Source: Dromaius novaehollandiae
Lineage: Eukaryota; Chordata; Aves; Casuariiformes; Dromaiidae
DNA: 64,000 nt
Reading direction: 5' to 3'
Assembly: GCF_036370855.1 (NCBI RefSeq)
Contig: NC_088113.1
Span: 15,272,501 to 15,336,500, forward strand
The notes under the pieces were generated by a model. The model searched no databases. It was not told the origin of the DNA and saw only the letters and a list, made by a program, of their open reading frames with translations. Within the stretch, counting starts at the first letter, position 1; the number at the start of each line of letters is the position of its first letter. The position numbers and the translations under genes were made by a program. Of this stretch, positions 33,867 through 46,736 are shown piece by piece.

Positions 33867-36121
33867 TTAGGTTATTGTGGGAAATTTCAGTGAAACCACT
33901 GCCTGGTTCAATTTAGTTGTGATTAAGTGCTGGTTGTAGATGAGGTGTTTGGGCAGCTGTGCATTATAAGGAGTCATGTCAAACCAGTCTCAAAAGGTCT
34001 ATCTGGCCTTTGAAATAATAGAAGCCGTTTATTTCTCATGTTTGCTCTTCTGCTGTTGCTGTTATTCATAGAGATGGACCAGGGCTGAGCGCAGAAAGAA
34101 CTGCTAAGGTGCTATGTTTTTACATCCCTAGAGTCGCTAGCTACATGTGACATACAGTTTGAGGTAATGCTAATTGACCTTTCATCTTCCTCCAAAACTT
34201 TCAGCTCCCTGATTTTTAAACATCAATTTTCTGTGCTTTATAACCATGTTTCACTATTGTCATTTGTAGAGAGGAAGGGAAAAGGATAAGGTTTTTTCAC
34301 AGCCACCACCTTGGAGTGTAGGCTAAGCATTAAGGGAAGCACCTTGGAGATCCAGCACTATTTGATAAAGGTGATCGTTACTGCAGTAATAATCTTGGCT
34401 AGAAATGACATGTTTTGCATTGTGCTTTATGCAGTAAATTAACAAGTACTATATGATATTGCAGTTCTCCCAGAACTAGCTTGAAATCTCTGATTAATTA
34501 AAATGTTTTTTCATGTTACTAGTCTCTCACTTCCTCATCTAATTGAGGGATTCCTTTTGGGTTAGTGTGCGAGTTTCACTGGATGCTGGGATGCAAGTGC
34601 ATGCTTGAGCTCAGCAGCTATTTTCCTGAATTCAAGCCTTCTACTGTATATTCTGAATTCATGACTGACAACACACAGTGAGGTGAAGAAAACAAATAAC
34701 TTGTTTTTTGGGGTTTTTTTTCCTTAAAAAATGTACTTTCAGGTTATTCCTATAACAATATACATTGTTAATGCTCCTTGTTGATACATTTGTTGGTGCA
34801 GGAGTTTTTTGATGCAGCTATAGCTGTGGGAACCAAGTGATTCAGCTGTTAATAAGAGGATAAATGCCACTTTTATTCAAGGTGTACTTCTGCAAAAGGT
34901 ATGAACTATAGATCTTTTCACGTGCATACTTATTTCAAAAGGAATCAATGCTTTTTAAGGAGCTTCACTGTATAATATTTACTGTAGCTTGTTCAACATA
35001 CAGACCAGGTGAGAGCCGTCGCCTCATCACTAGTGCTGCAACACAAAATATGAATGGAATAAATTGGAATAAAAACGAGTTCTTATTAGAATTTTCTATT
35101 CTGGCAGTTGCAACGATGCTGTAAATGTGTCGTGTAAACCTGCTGCTGTAAATCTCTCTTGATGCCAGGAGGTGGCAGCATTGGTGGCTTCTTTGTAAGC
35201 TTTCCCTGCAGCATGGCTGCTGCACACAAACTTGGCTCCATTAAAGTTCTCTGTAAAGTAGGCAGTGCAATGCCTACGTACTGCACTTATGCTACGATAA
35301 ATGATACAGCAACTCTTAATCAATTGTTGCCTTTTCATTAGTTTAAACGGTTTTAAAATCACACAAAAAACTTCAGGATTATTTGTTGTATGAAGCTGTC
35401 ATAAAATACAGTATTCAAGAAGATACATGCAAGAGGGATTTTTTTTTTTTAATCCAAGTTTTGCAGGAATGTACATGATAGCTACCTGCATATAAACCAG
35501 AACCTTTTCAGAGCTAGGAGATGCTCTTTTAGCTGCTCAGAGAGAGATCTGTGTGACCACCTTAGTTTTGGGGACCTATGTACTATTAGAGGTGTTGTGT
35601 GCATGGCAGTATGACATATTTGAGGACCAGAAGTTTAAGGAGCTCATAATTAGTCAGGACTGGAGTTGAGTGAGTTAATGTATGAGCTGAATTATCAGCT
35701 AGTAGCGTTCTTATTAGTTTAGCTTTCAAAGCCAAATCTTATTAACTTAAACTGCTTTGCTTTGGTTGTCTTTTCCCTAGTTTTCCTACTTCCAACATAA
35801 AAGGAGACTGTAGGTTTAAAACTGGCATGAAACTTTGCAGCCATTTTAAGTGTGGAAACTGCTACCGTTCTTCCCTTTCAACATCAAAATAAATGCCATC
35901 AGCTGGCCAGTTGTACTGGGTTCAGCAGACAGATGCTTCTGCCTTCACTGCGTGTTATCTTCCATGTGAAGGTGGATTAGGCTATGTAGAACCCACAACA
36001 GGTTGAAGACCTTTCAGGAAACAAACTCATGCGAATGCGCCACTGGAGTGGCACACCAGAGCATATCGCAGCTATAAGCGTTGTGGATTAAAGTGACAGC
36101 AGTCTGTCTGCACTGCCACGG

Positions 36122-36173
36122 TTGACATTCACCAAGTGAATCTCTTAGAGCTATCTCCTTATCATGCCTTTTC
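36122..36173 (+). repeat. 52-bp inverted repeat, left arm
   Basis: It begins TTGACATTCACCAAGTGAA and ends ATCATGCCTTTTC. It is the reverse complement of 38772-38823 with one mismatch in 52. Similarity stops sharply at both ends. Confidence 0.9.
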
Positions 36174-36873
36174 ACTTCCACGTTGATAGAGTAATTCCAA
36201 ATGTTTGTGCTCCATCAGTTCTGCAAATACTTTTTGTTACAGTACATAAAAGATACAATACCTGTCAACATTAGCTTTGTAAAGAAAGAGGTTTTCTTCT
36301 GTTGACTAATTAGCCAGTGAATATATTCAGCTTGAAGAGACATTTTAATAATTTAGCAGGCATGTGCTAGGTAATATAGGAGCTTTTGTCTTACTAGCAG
36401 CATAGATCTTGAATCAGGTGTAACCCAATCTCTGGCTTTATGTATTCAAGGAAGTGTTTCGTATAGCTCCTGTATCAAGTGCCACTGAAGAGCAGTCCCA
36501 GATAAAAGATTAACGTAATGTTCTAACTCTGCATAGGGAAAGTTTACCCTTTACTGTCCAGTATATCTTTGTGGGCAGTAACTGCTTCATAACGTGAGGA
36601 ACGTATATGTTAAGATCCAGTTATGAGTTTGTTGTAATAATAGAAAAATATTGAAAATTTCTGTTAAATATTTGGGTAGGTTAAGTCTCTCTCTCTTTCC
36701 TATTTTTAATTTTATGTGGTATTATTAAAGGCATTGCAGTTTGATGCAGAATGTTTCAATCTTTAATGTTTTTAAATGCAAATCATTAGTAAAGCTTTGG
36801 TTAGCTGGACCAGATGAGGAAAGTGATAATGTTCAGTTACTGGGAACACTATGTAAGCAAAACTCAAGAAACA

Positions 36874-36910
36874 GGTTTTCTTCAAACCTTCCCAAGGTTT
36901 GAAGAAAACC
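36874..36910. repeat. Perfect 17-bp hairpin
   Basis: GGTTTTCTTCAAACCTT, then CCC, then its exact reverse complement: a 17-bp stem with a 3-nt loop. It lies inside the interval bounded by the 52-bp inverted repeats. Confidence 0.95.
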
Positions 36911-38771
36911 CCCAAGGTATTTAATCACTGTTAATGTCCTCTTCCTGAAGAAGGATGAGCTCAAATGGTCTTTTCTGAGCCACTGTCAGCTGGTTCAAGC
37001 CATTCCTCTCTGCTAGCGTACCATATAACAACTAAACTGCAGCAAAGGGAAATGCATTTTGTTTAGAATAGGCCATAATTTTTGTACTCTGTGAAGTGCA
37101 GACAGAATACAGTAGCTCAAATTGGAATCTATCTAAGAGGTGCACCTGCTATAGAAAGGGCTGTTTATTCTCATATGACTAAAACCAGAATTAAAATACA
37201 ATCTTTTTTTTTCTTTGGAAGGACAGCTGTCTACCACGCTTCTGCTGCAACTAAGAGTGGGATGTGTGTGGACTCAAAAGGACAGATGTCACTTACTTAC
37301 AGGTAACTGCTTTTTCCAGGCATCTGACTCTTTTGGAGATCTCCTTCTCCTATTTAATGTTCCTTTGTGGTCTAGAGTAGCAGAGTTACAGACTGTAATT
37401 GGTTGTTTATGAATTAATGTTTAATTTATGGAACAGTACTTATATATTTGTAAAGAACAACTCTTGTTGAAAGTTGTCGAACTTCAAACATTAATATGTA
37501 GCATTTCAGAGATACATTCACTGGATTGCAACCGCTCCTCACAAAAACACAGAAAAATGGGAGATGTCTGTTGAAAGGAACCGCTTAGCAAAGCTTTTTT
37601 CATTGAACTTTTCCACTGTCAAGCTTTTGTTGAACCATGGGGCTGCATGATGCAGTCTGAGTCATTCCCTAATGCTGACCTGTGTCTTTCACCACAATGG
37701 CTTATGTCATCCAGTTTATCACCTGAGCACCTTTCTCTGGTGGTCCTGCCAGCAGTAGTGAGGAAATTAAAGAGAAGGTGCTATATCGAACTATACTGAA
37801 CTATTTCTATGGCTTGGCCCAGGGAAAAGTTGTGCAATGGTTACTTTCCTATCCTGGAATCATCTGAGAACGTACTCACTTCTATATTGTGCTTGTTAGG
37901 CCTCCTTATCTTCCTGGACAGTGCTGTCTAAGCTGCCCCTTCTGGTAATGAAACAGTAGAGCTGGGTTTTCTCCTTATAGGCCGATGATTATTTTGTTTG
38001 AGGTGGGACTGGTCTCAGTACCTCAGGCTGGCAAAAAGGGACACCATACTCCAGGAAGGGGAATGAAGTTCCTGATTCAGTACCAACGTCAGTACACATA
38101 CACTTCATTCATGAGCTGGAATTTACTTTAAAAATATGGATTAACTGATCTATCGATCTTTTTCTCTCTGTCTCCCTGTATGTAATATATACTGTCCTTA
38201 TCATTTTATGCCCTTCTCTATGTGCTTATTCACTAATTTAAAACATGATGCATTAAGTGGTTAATGTGATTTAGCAGGAAATGGCTTGCATATATTTCAG
38301 TTCTGATGTCACTGTCCCCCTTGCAATGCTAGGCATTGTGTTGGTGCAAATTACCTGTTGAGCTATTGATGGCTTTTCCCCATCAGCAGCAACTGCAATG
38401 CTTCAGCTGAATAGATGCTGGTGTTGTAGTATTAGGAACTGTGTGGCATCCGCCAAGTGAGCTTTGACCCTCTGCAGTCTGTGACAGTTCTGCCCTTCAG
38501 TGGCTGTGTGATGAGCAAGTTTTTTGAAAAGGGCACACTCCAGGCCTTTTAAAACCATGGCAATTTCTATAGAAACTGGGGTCATTTCGCCCAAATTCCA
38601 GTCCAGGTAATGGTTTTTCTTTTCTAAAGTCCTCTCCAAGCTCCATGGACATAGTGGAACCCTGTATGGAATTTCAGTACATTGTTTTAGTGTCTGCACA
38701 GTTCACTGGTGTTCATATTCCATGTAGAGCCACCAGTATGCAATGAAACTTTTCTGACTTGCATTTGAAAA

Positions 38772-38823
38772 GAAAAGGCATGATAAGGAGATAGCTCTAA
38801 GAGGTTCACTTGGTGAATGTCAA
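38772..38823 (-). repeat. 52-bp inverted repeat, right arm
   Basis: Reverse-complement partner of 36122-36173 (51/52). The outer edges of the two arms are 2.7 kb apart. No matching target-site duplication is visible next to either arm. Confidence 0.9.
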
Positions 38824-41800
38824 AAACCTAAATAAGCTAAAGAGCCATCTTCTACAAGTTCTGGGTCCAGAACTTGTGTCAGCAATGATTTTCCTCTGTC
38901 AACAGTCCACCAGATGAGTCCTGAACACCAGCTTGGACCATAGTTTCAGCAAGGCTTGCCACTAGCTCAGCAAGCCAAATTTGACTTTTCTCTTCTCAAC
39001 TGGCCACTTCCCAGTAAAGAATATGCTACTGAATGGGCCACTTTCCCTTTCTTGCCATCTTGCACCATTTTGGACAATAATACATTATCAATACAGATGC
39101 TTTATGGCCACACCTGTCATGGTCCCAACTATGGTCTCAGTGCACAGGGAATCTGTTGCATGCATGCTCAGGGCAAGAGAATTTGGAAGGGAAAGCACCA
39201 AGCTACTGTCTTGCAGCTGAGTCCAGACTGTGAGAAACGTGTAGGCAATGGTGCTGGTGGCGGTATCGGTGTAACCTGTGGGGAGTCTTATTGCCACAGT
39301 TCATCTCTTCTGGTAAATGGGTCTGAAGGGGGCACTGACAGTGGCAGTACCCAGCAGTAGCCATTGTAAGTGGTTTATCATCCAGTGGATTTTGATTCCT
39401 AGAACTATCTGGTGATTCTGGGAAGCGCAGGACCAGAAAAGGGGGAAAGACATGGCACGCTCTGGGCACATGCTATGAATAAAGAACAAAGCACAAGGTC
39501 CCTGATTACAGTGGTTCTCCTTACTGGTAGTTGGGGGTGTGGGAGGGATGTGATGGCACAGCCTCTTAATTTAGGGCCATTATTTCTCCAATGCCTCTAT
39601 TTCAGTCCAGCCCTACATCCAAGGCTTGCATTGCAGTTTTGCCTTCCTATGTCAAGTTCCCCCAAGTAGCTGTGAGATCTGTGATTTCTCCTCTTTCCAT
39701 ATATTTTATATTCAGGGAATCTTGTTATCCATTACTGTGATTCCATTTATCCTTCATCTTGGCACAGACGCACAACTTCTTGTTCTCCCATTTGATGTCC
39801 CTGTGCAAGATGAATGGTTTGGAGACTAGAACTAATCTTTTAATGACATTTCCCGTCACTGTTCCATCTCTAAAATGTGTTTGTAAGCCAGCAGAGCAAG
39901 AGAGTCAGACATCCCATTTGTAGGCACTTGCACCTTTCAGTCCCAAAGTTACCTTTTCAATATCCATGTGGCATCCTGTTACGTTCTTTTACTGCAGGTT
40001 ACTTATATCAGTAAAACAGGTCATTCTGTGCTAGAGTTAACAGTCTGGTTCCCTCTGGACTTGTGTCCTGTGGCTGATTAAGGAGGAGGTGACCTGAGAC
40101 TTCAAAATCAACTGAAACTTTTTCTTTGGCTGTGTCATTATTACGGGTGTTTATCCTTTGGGATTTTCTGTTGTTTTGCAATGTAAGTACTCACACTATA
40201 GCTGTTCTTAGAGTCAGGCTTCCCATTTCTCTCTCCCGCGGCTTATTTTTATGAAACTTACAGGAATTTAAATACCTTTGAAACTGCAACCTGAAGTCAA
40301 ATTTGGTCAAAATATATAACCCAATTCAAAAGTTATTAGGACACATAAAAACAAGCAATTATGATCATAAAGACCTTGCATCCATAGGGAAACCAAGCTA
40401 ACAAGAAGCATGAAAGTAAGATAATCATCTTCCTCCCACTCACACTCTGCTGTGAGACTCGGCATTTGAAGTTTTTGCATGAATAATGTCTTTTGTCATT
40501 CATTTTGAGTCTTGCTTATATCCAAGGCTTCGGTGTTGGCAGGCAGAGACTATCCTGAGGTGAGAATGGGTTATTGTGCTTTCATGGCCTGCAATGGTCC
40601 TTCTGTAGATCACCTGATAATATCAGCTCTAAATGATCTCCAAGCAGAGTAAAGAGACTCTCAGACCAGCTTCTTACTCATCTTTGTCAGTATGCAATAG
40701 AGAACCTGTATTTATTTACAGGAGGAAGAGGCTGTTGTTGGCAGTATTATCTACCTCATGTTGACAACCAGCCTTTCATAAAGCATGAATAGCCACCGAG
40801 GCAGAAAGCTTTTCAGACAGGATCAGGATCATCTTTGTTTTGTGTCAGGACAAATCTGATCCAAACGAATGGGATTTGGATCCACGACCAGTGCTCTTAT
40901 ATCCCCTCACCACACAGAAAATGGTGGTTGGCTGTGGTTGACATCAGTGGGGCCCTGCCTAACAGAATGCCATGAATAGAGAGCCCATAGGTTGACATAA
41001 GCTTGAAGATTGTGTGCTTCTGACAATGAATGTTTTCTAGCAAGCATAAGATGTCAATGTAACTCATGTAGCCAAAAAAGGAAATAGAGCTTACTCAGCA
41101 TCACCAGTTCTGAAATATCTCGGAAGAGGAAATAATCCTATTGGAAGATTCCTACTAAAGCAAAAGCCTATTCAAAGAGCAGTCCTGATTAGGAACATCC
41201 TCTACTCAAGTATTTTGCTAAAAGTGGCTGAAGAAAAAAGGATTTTTATTTTTTAATTCTTGTTACAGCAGCAGCTCTGAGTTAAGCAATGGTCATGGTG
41301 TGTTCAGGGCATCAAAGCAGAAAATCTGAGACAAAGGGCCCGGATGCAGAATTTCCTGCTCTAACCTAAACCAAATGCCACTGAATGTAGCTTCCCTCAA
41401 GATCTCCCAGCTATGCTACTGTTTGCAGCCTAGCTGGTGGCCAGCATCCAGACTGAGCATTAGTAAAACTAACAAACCAAACAGTTCCCACAGTAACTCC
41501 CTTGCTCTTCAGCTAACTTACTTAACTGCAAAGCATCCACGAGGGACGTTTCTTCCACTGTTGCTGCAATAACCAGTGAGTGGATATCCATGACAAAACC
41601 CAAGGGCACTGCCCTACAGCAATGAAGTCTTGGCTAAACAGCAGCAGAAATCGAAAGAGGTCAGAGCTCCACAGTAGCCCTGATCTATTTTAAAAATAAA
41701 GCCCATCAATTTCATAAGAAATCAGGGAAGTTCTTCAATGGCTTTCAAATCAGACCTGTGATGTTGCAAAACAGTTCTCTCAAAGACACCAAAGGAAGAA

Positions 41801-42803
41801 GGGGACATGCTCAGAAAAGCATACAAGGACAGCACCACAGAGCTTCACCCACATTCATTCTACTTTCCCCTGTCAAGCGTGGGTCAAGAACAGCAAAGAT
41901 TTTATGGCTTTACAGAGTGTGAGGAACGAGGCTAGATTTTCCCCTGTAGTGAATTTCCTAGTCTTTACCCTTCTCTCTGTCCTATTCTTGTTCTCCTGAA
42001 GATAGAACTGCCATAATTTGTTTTCTTCTCTTTAGACAGGGACCATTTCTGTGTGGCTCTGTACCTGGTTGGGTTGGTCCTGTAGTGCCTTCTCTAAGAT
42101 TTTCAACAGAATTCAGGACACTTGGTTTGGTAATCTGCAACTGCTGGATCTCAGCTCCTGGATAATGCAGCTGAAGTCCACCAAAAGGAGCCTTTGTGTA
42201 CCAGTTTTACATAAGTCTCAAGGAATACATTAACATGTAAGTAAAAAGCCAGTGAGTTCTCTTTGCTATGTTGAATTACCCTCAAATTATCTTCCTAATC
42301 TGTATTGGAATAGTATGCTCTGGATTTGCAATACAAATCACATAGCTAAGAATATGGACAGCTGTTCACCCACTAAGGATGACATTTCCCCCAGCCTCAA
42401 CTTTCTACATCTCATTATTTTCCCTGTTTTCTGCTCAGTTCACCTCCTCATTGATTGACCAGTGTAGTTTCATTTCTTCATAAGCACAAAGAAGTAAATA
42501 TAGTTGCACAATAGCATGTATCAGATCTGTGTTCCTGTCTTCCACCCCTCTTTTTTTCCCTTAGCGTTGTGCTAAGAATTGTCCAGCATTTCCCAAGGCA
42601 GCTTCTTAGTCAGAACCACGTCTTTCTCTACCGGAGGTCTCTGACTAGAGAAACTTGAAACACTCTTCTCGGGTAATCTTCTCATTGTAGTAAAAGCACA
42701 GGAAGGTGTCAGCAAATTAGCTCTGCTAAGCTCCTGCACTTTTGATGGGATGGTTGGATTTAATCTGTTGGTGTTTGGAAGTGTTGGCTGCTCAGCCCAA
42801 TAA

Positions 42804-42820
42804 TTTTTTTTTTTTTTTTT
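42804..42820. repeat. Poly-T tract
   Basis: A run of 17 T. It could be the A-tail of a minus-strand retrocopy, but the flank at 42570-42800 shows no recognisable source gene. Confidence 0.9.
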
Positions 42821-44699
42821 ACCTTTTTTGCCCTCATTCTTAACTTGCATAAAGTTACCCTTAGCCACTTTCTCTTCTTTTTCCTCTGTGTTTGTGGTAA
42901 CTGGTCATTAAAGCCTGTGCTTATAATAGCTGTACCACAGGACAGGAGATTTCGTTTCCCATCTTGCTTTCCAGGGTGTGGCAAAGCTAGCACACACTCC
43001 ACCCGGCCATGGCAGTGGTGCTGTGGGATTTGAAGTGTTCACTAAGTTGAGGTTTAACCTGATTTTTTTGTTGTTCTTCTGGTCTATCTACAAAAGAGCT
43101 TCCATGCTTGCCTATGGGAAAGAGGTAGAACTGGGATTCCTCCTTCGAGAGAGATGGGACTGATGTTTGAAGAGGAAAAATATATGTTATGTTTTTCTTC
43201 CCTTGACCTATGCAAACATTGAGAACTGAGATACTTCTCGTAGCTTTTGAGAACTATGTAAACTCCCCTTTCTTGCAGAGGAGCATGAGTCTTTTTGGAT
43301 GATCTGAATCTTTGCCATCATTTGGAGCAGAGTGAAGCTCTGTGAAAGGATAGTAACTGAAAGCCAACTGGATTGTAATTAGCTCGGGCATCGCAGGAAG
43401 CAGCTGATGCATATGGTTTGTGTTGGAAGTAAGGCAGACAGAAGGATTATGACTCAGTGGTAAAGAGGCCCTGGCCTGGTGGCCGTACTCTGACCCAAAG
43501 GTGTTTTCTAGGCTTGCTGCTGTGAGGGGCCAGGGGTAGCTAGTGGCTGCACATACACACATCACTACATAAAACACAAAGGCTCTAGAGAGCACACGTG
43601 ACTTCTCCTTTGTCAGAGGGTGTTAATTTTGCAGTGATGTCGGCATACTGCTGCCCCAGCAATATGAAGTCTAGCTCCATCTTTCTTCCATAGTAATCAG
43701 TGCAAACATGCCCTAGTCTTAAAGCATGGTACTTTGGGAATGAAAAGCTTAATCATTTTCCTTGGCTTTTTTCTTTTTATGAGGTATAGGGTGCTTAGAG
43801 CTATAGAAGCAGTGCAAGCAAAATATTAATGGATAGCCATGCAGCGCAGACATTAATGCATTCCTTTCCCTTGAAACAACTGGCTTTTCTCTGTTGGCTC
43901 CGTAAAATAAAAATGTCTGCAGAGTCTGAATCTGTTGTTTAGAAGCCAAAATAGATCGAGATTTAGAAACTTTGCTGGCCTATATTGCTGAAATGTTACC
44001 ACTGCATTTATCATGTGGCAAAAATAAAATCTTTTTTTTCTCTATCTCTCTGCTGAATGATAACCCTGTAATGGCAAGATAAACTTAAGGCAAGGGGTAG
44101 TTCTTGAGGTTCTGGCTTATGAATCTCTGGGTTATGGAGAACGTGAATGAAAAGTGATTTCAATCACTCCCCACTGAGGGCTCTACAGATGTTGGGGAGG
44201 AGAAATTAGTGTTGCATTATCGCATCTTTGGGGATCAGATATCAAGAAATTTTTAACAAGTTTTTATACTAAAATGTGCTGGTCATTAAGCCACTGTTGC
44301 TCACAAATTTCCACTAATGTGTGATGTTTTGTAGTTTTATGGCCTTTGACTCTTCTATTTGCTACTAGAAAACAGACAAATAGCTACACATTTCCCTGTA
44401 ATTTAGAAGTCCTGATAAGCACTAATTCAACTGGCAACACTGTTCTTCCCCGGGGGAGCTTGGAGGCACTAAGTAGCTTTTCAGCTTTTGTTTTCCTGCA
44501 GTTATGAACAGAGAAATACATGCGCTGGAATACAGTAGCTATACTCCTAGATTTGAGTCACAGCTTTTCCAGGTCAGGGCTGAAAACTGCAGGTCAGGTC
44601 AAAGGCAGTGGCACTTCACAGCCTCCCTTAAATGAACTGCCTGCTGTTAAAGGGAGCAAAATGCAAGAGGGAGGTAAGGGAGAGGAATCCCCGTGCGGA

Positions 44700-45237
44700 C
44701 CACACGTGGGAAAGGGAACACATACGTGATTTAACAGCACGGGTAAGTCCCGCAGAGGCAGGCTGCACAAACTTCCTCCCCGTGGATGCAGATGAGGTGC
44801 GGGAAACTGCTGAGCAAAGGTACTTTTGGACCTCCCTTTATTCAGTGTTTAAACCCCGGGCTATTCCCCCCCCCCGCGTTGACTTGGTTACAGACGATAC
44901 CTTCCTCCTGCCTTGGCTTCCTAGCGCACCTTTGCGGTCCAACGTGCCACAAAGGCTGGCAAACCGCTCGAGGACTTTGTCATTGTGTCCGAGTACTTGC
45001 AGTTGAGATTATTATGCAATTGAAAAGAGGGAAGGGGGGTGAAGAACAACCCTCTTCCGAGGCGGTTTCCTTTGGCGGGCTCTGGCAGGAGGAGTCCCCT
45101 CACCCCCCTCCCTGTGCCCGCCGGGTTTGCAGACGCTGCTCGGGAGCCGTCGGGACTTGTAGTCCGGGCCAAGCTGGGGGCCGGGCCTGGCTCCGCTGGG
45201 GTCTGCAGGGGCCAAGTGTGGTTAGCTGTGGAGCAGG
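44700..45237. other. GC-rising flank of the RBM38 minisatellite
   Basis: Base composition shifts from AT-rich to GC-rich. A C10-type run lies near 44868. No gene seen. Confidence 0.5.
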
Positions 45238-46397
45238 GGTCCCCAGTGCCTGCAGGGGAATGGGGGTCCCCCGTGCCTGCAGGGAGAGCAGGTCCCTAGT
45301 ACCTGGCGGGGGAAGGAGCCCCAGCGCCTGCAGGGGAAGAGTCACCAGTGCCTGCAGGGGAAGGGGGTCCCCCAGTACCTGGGGGGGGAAGGAGCCCCCG
45401 TGCCTGCAGGGGAAGAGTCACCAGTGCCTGCAGGGGCAGCAGGTCCCAATGCCTGCGGGGGAAGGATCCCCAGCACCCACAGGGGAAGGGGGTCCCCCAG
45501 TGCCTGGAGGGGAAGGATCCCCAGTGCCTGGAAGGGAAGGGGGGTCCCCAGTACCTGGGGGGAAAGGGTCCCCAGTGCCTGGAAGGGAAGAGGGTCTCAA
45601 TGCCCGCAGGGACAGTGAGTTCCCCATAACTGGGGGGAAGGATCCCCAGTGCCTGCAAGGGAAGGGGGTCTCAATGCCTGCAGGGGAATGGGGGTCCCCA
45701 GTACCTGGGGGGGGGGGGAGAAGGATCCCTAGTGCCCGCAGGGACGGTGGGTCCCAAGTGCCTGTAATGGAAGGGGGGTCCGCAGTGCCTGGAAGGGAAG
45801 GGGGTCTCAGTGCCCACAGGGGAAGGATCCCTAGTGTCTGCAGGGGCATCGGGTCCCAGGGCCCGGAGGGGAAGGGCGCCCTGTGCCTGCAGGGGAAGGT
45901 GTCCCCAGTGCCCGCAGGGGAAGGATCCCTAGTGCCTGCAGGGACAGTGGGTCCCCAGTGCCCGCAGGGGAAGGATCCCTAGTGCCCGCGGGGGCGGCGG
46001 GTCCCAGTGCCCGCAGGGGAAGGATCCCTAGTGCCTGCAGGGACAGTGGGTCCCCAGTGCCCGCAGGGGAAGGGGATCTCAGTGCCCGCAGGGGAAGGAT
46101 CCCTAGTGCCCGCGGGGGTGGCGGGTCCCAGTGCCCGCAGGGGAAGGATCCCTAGTGCCTGCAGGGACAGTGGGTCCCCAGTGCCCGCAGGGGAAGGATC
46201 CCTAGTGCCTGCAGGGACAGTGGGTCCCCAGTGCCCGCAGGGGAAGGATCCCTAGTGCCTGCAGGGACAGTGGGTCCCCAGTGCCCGCAGGGGAAGGATC
46301 CCTAGTGCCTGCAGGGACAGTGGGTCCCCAGTGCCCGCAGGGGAAGGATCCCTAGTGCCCGCGGGGGCGGCGGGTCCCAGTGCCCGCAGGGGAAGGG
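45238..46397. repeat. GC-rich minisatellite, about 25-bp units with a 50-bp dimer form
   Basis: About 45 variants of a unit of roughly 25 bp, GTCCCCAGTGCCTGCAGGGG then AAG. At the right end the array becomes a 50-bp dimer (GATCCCTAGTGCCTGCAGGG half plus GTCCCCAGTGCCCGCAGGGG half). GGGAAGGATC recurs exactly every 50 bp at 46141, 46191, 46241 and 46291. Nearly every unit has CTGCAG or CCGCAG. Long Gly/Pro-rich open frames through it, including one of 398 codons, are repeat artefacts. The array abuts the RBM38 CpG island. Confidence 0.95.
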
Positions 46398-46567
46398 TGC
46401 GCCGTGCCCGCGGGGCCAGGCGGCTGCCCGCCTCGGCTCGGGGCAGCCCCGCTGCCGGGGCAGGAGGTAACGCAGCGCGGCGAGCGCCGCCCCCCGCCCG
46501 CGGGCGCCTCCCCGGCGGCGGCGGGGGGCCGGACTACGCGCCCCGAGCGCCCCTGCGCGGCGGCGGC

Positions 46568-46591
46568 GGGGCGGGGCGGGGCGGGGCGGGC
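46568..46591 (+). promoter_or_regulatory. RBM38: Tandem GC boxes, (GGGGC)n
   Basis: Four GGGGC pentamers give overlapping GGGGCGGGG Sp1/KLF sites. They are also a G-quadruplex candidate. Confidence 0.75.
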
Positions 46592-46604
46592 GCGGCCCTA
46601 CAAA

Positions 46605-46622
46605 GGCGGCGGCGGCGGCGGG
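46605..46622. repeat. (CGG)n trinucleotide repeat in presumed RBM38 5'UTR
   Basis: About six GGC/CGG units at or just before the inferred transcription start. Confidence 0.85.
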
Positions 46623-46682
46623 CGGCCGCTACTCACCGGCACCGGCGGGAGGGCGCGGCCGCGGCGCCGCCGCCCGCGCTGC

Positions 46683-46736
46683 ATGGGGACAAAGCGCGCC
46701 GCGGGCCCGCCCCGCCGCGGCATGCCCCCGCGGTAG
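46683..46736 (+). other. Possible upstream open reading frame of RBM38
   Basis: ATG with 17 codons (MGTKRAAGPPRRGMPPR) then TAG, in the same frame as the RBM38 start 168 nt further on. The context is weak at -3 (G-C-ATGG has G at +4). It matters only if transcription begins upstream of it, which is likely but not shown. Confidence 0.4.

Larger units (their letters stand above)
31941..44700. other. RAE1-RBM38 intergenic region
   Basis: About 13 kb with no gene I can support. Open frames are under 140 codons, lie on both strands and have no recognisable similarity; several begin at GTG or similar rather than ATG. The G-rich motif at 33846, the hairpin at 36874 and the inverted repeats at 36122 and 38772 lie here. 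38.4-41.6 kb has slightly coding-like composition and could be a very decayed transposable element, but no motif supports a family. Confidence 0.55.

Noticed and set aside
34965-35362. Minus-strand frames with GKLTKKPPMLPPPGIKRDLQ-like sequence
   Set aside because: They look somewhat coding-like but are short, overlap in three frames, and match no protein I can name. A protein search would decide; not reported as a gene.
38956-39489. Overlapping 134-codon plus and 88-codon minus frames in the intergenic region
   Set aside because: No conserved motif, start context or splice signals. Could be a decayed transposon, but I cannot name a family.
43254-43595. Minus-strand 113-codon frame with a signal-peptide-like N-terminus
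   Set aside because: The first codon is GTG, not ATG, there is no promoter, splice or polyadenylation context, and the sequence is not recognised. Probably chance.
44786-45982. 398-codon open frame rich in Gly, Pro, Ser and Arg
   Set aside because: It lies over the 25/50-bp minisatellite. The periodic protein follows directly from the DNA repeat, other frames and the opposite strand are equally open, and there are no gene signals.
46719-46728. Possible p53 half-site CGGCATGCCC at the RBM38 promoter
   Set aside because: One mismatch and no adjacent second half-site. I scanned CATG-type cores through the gene and found no full p53 response element.
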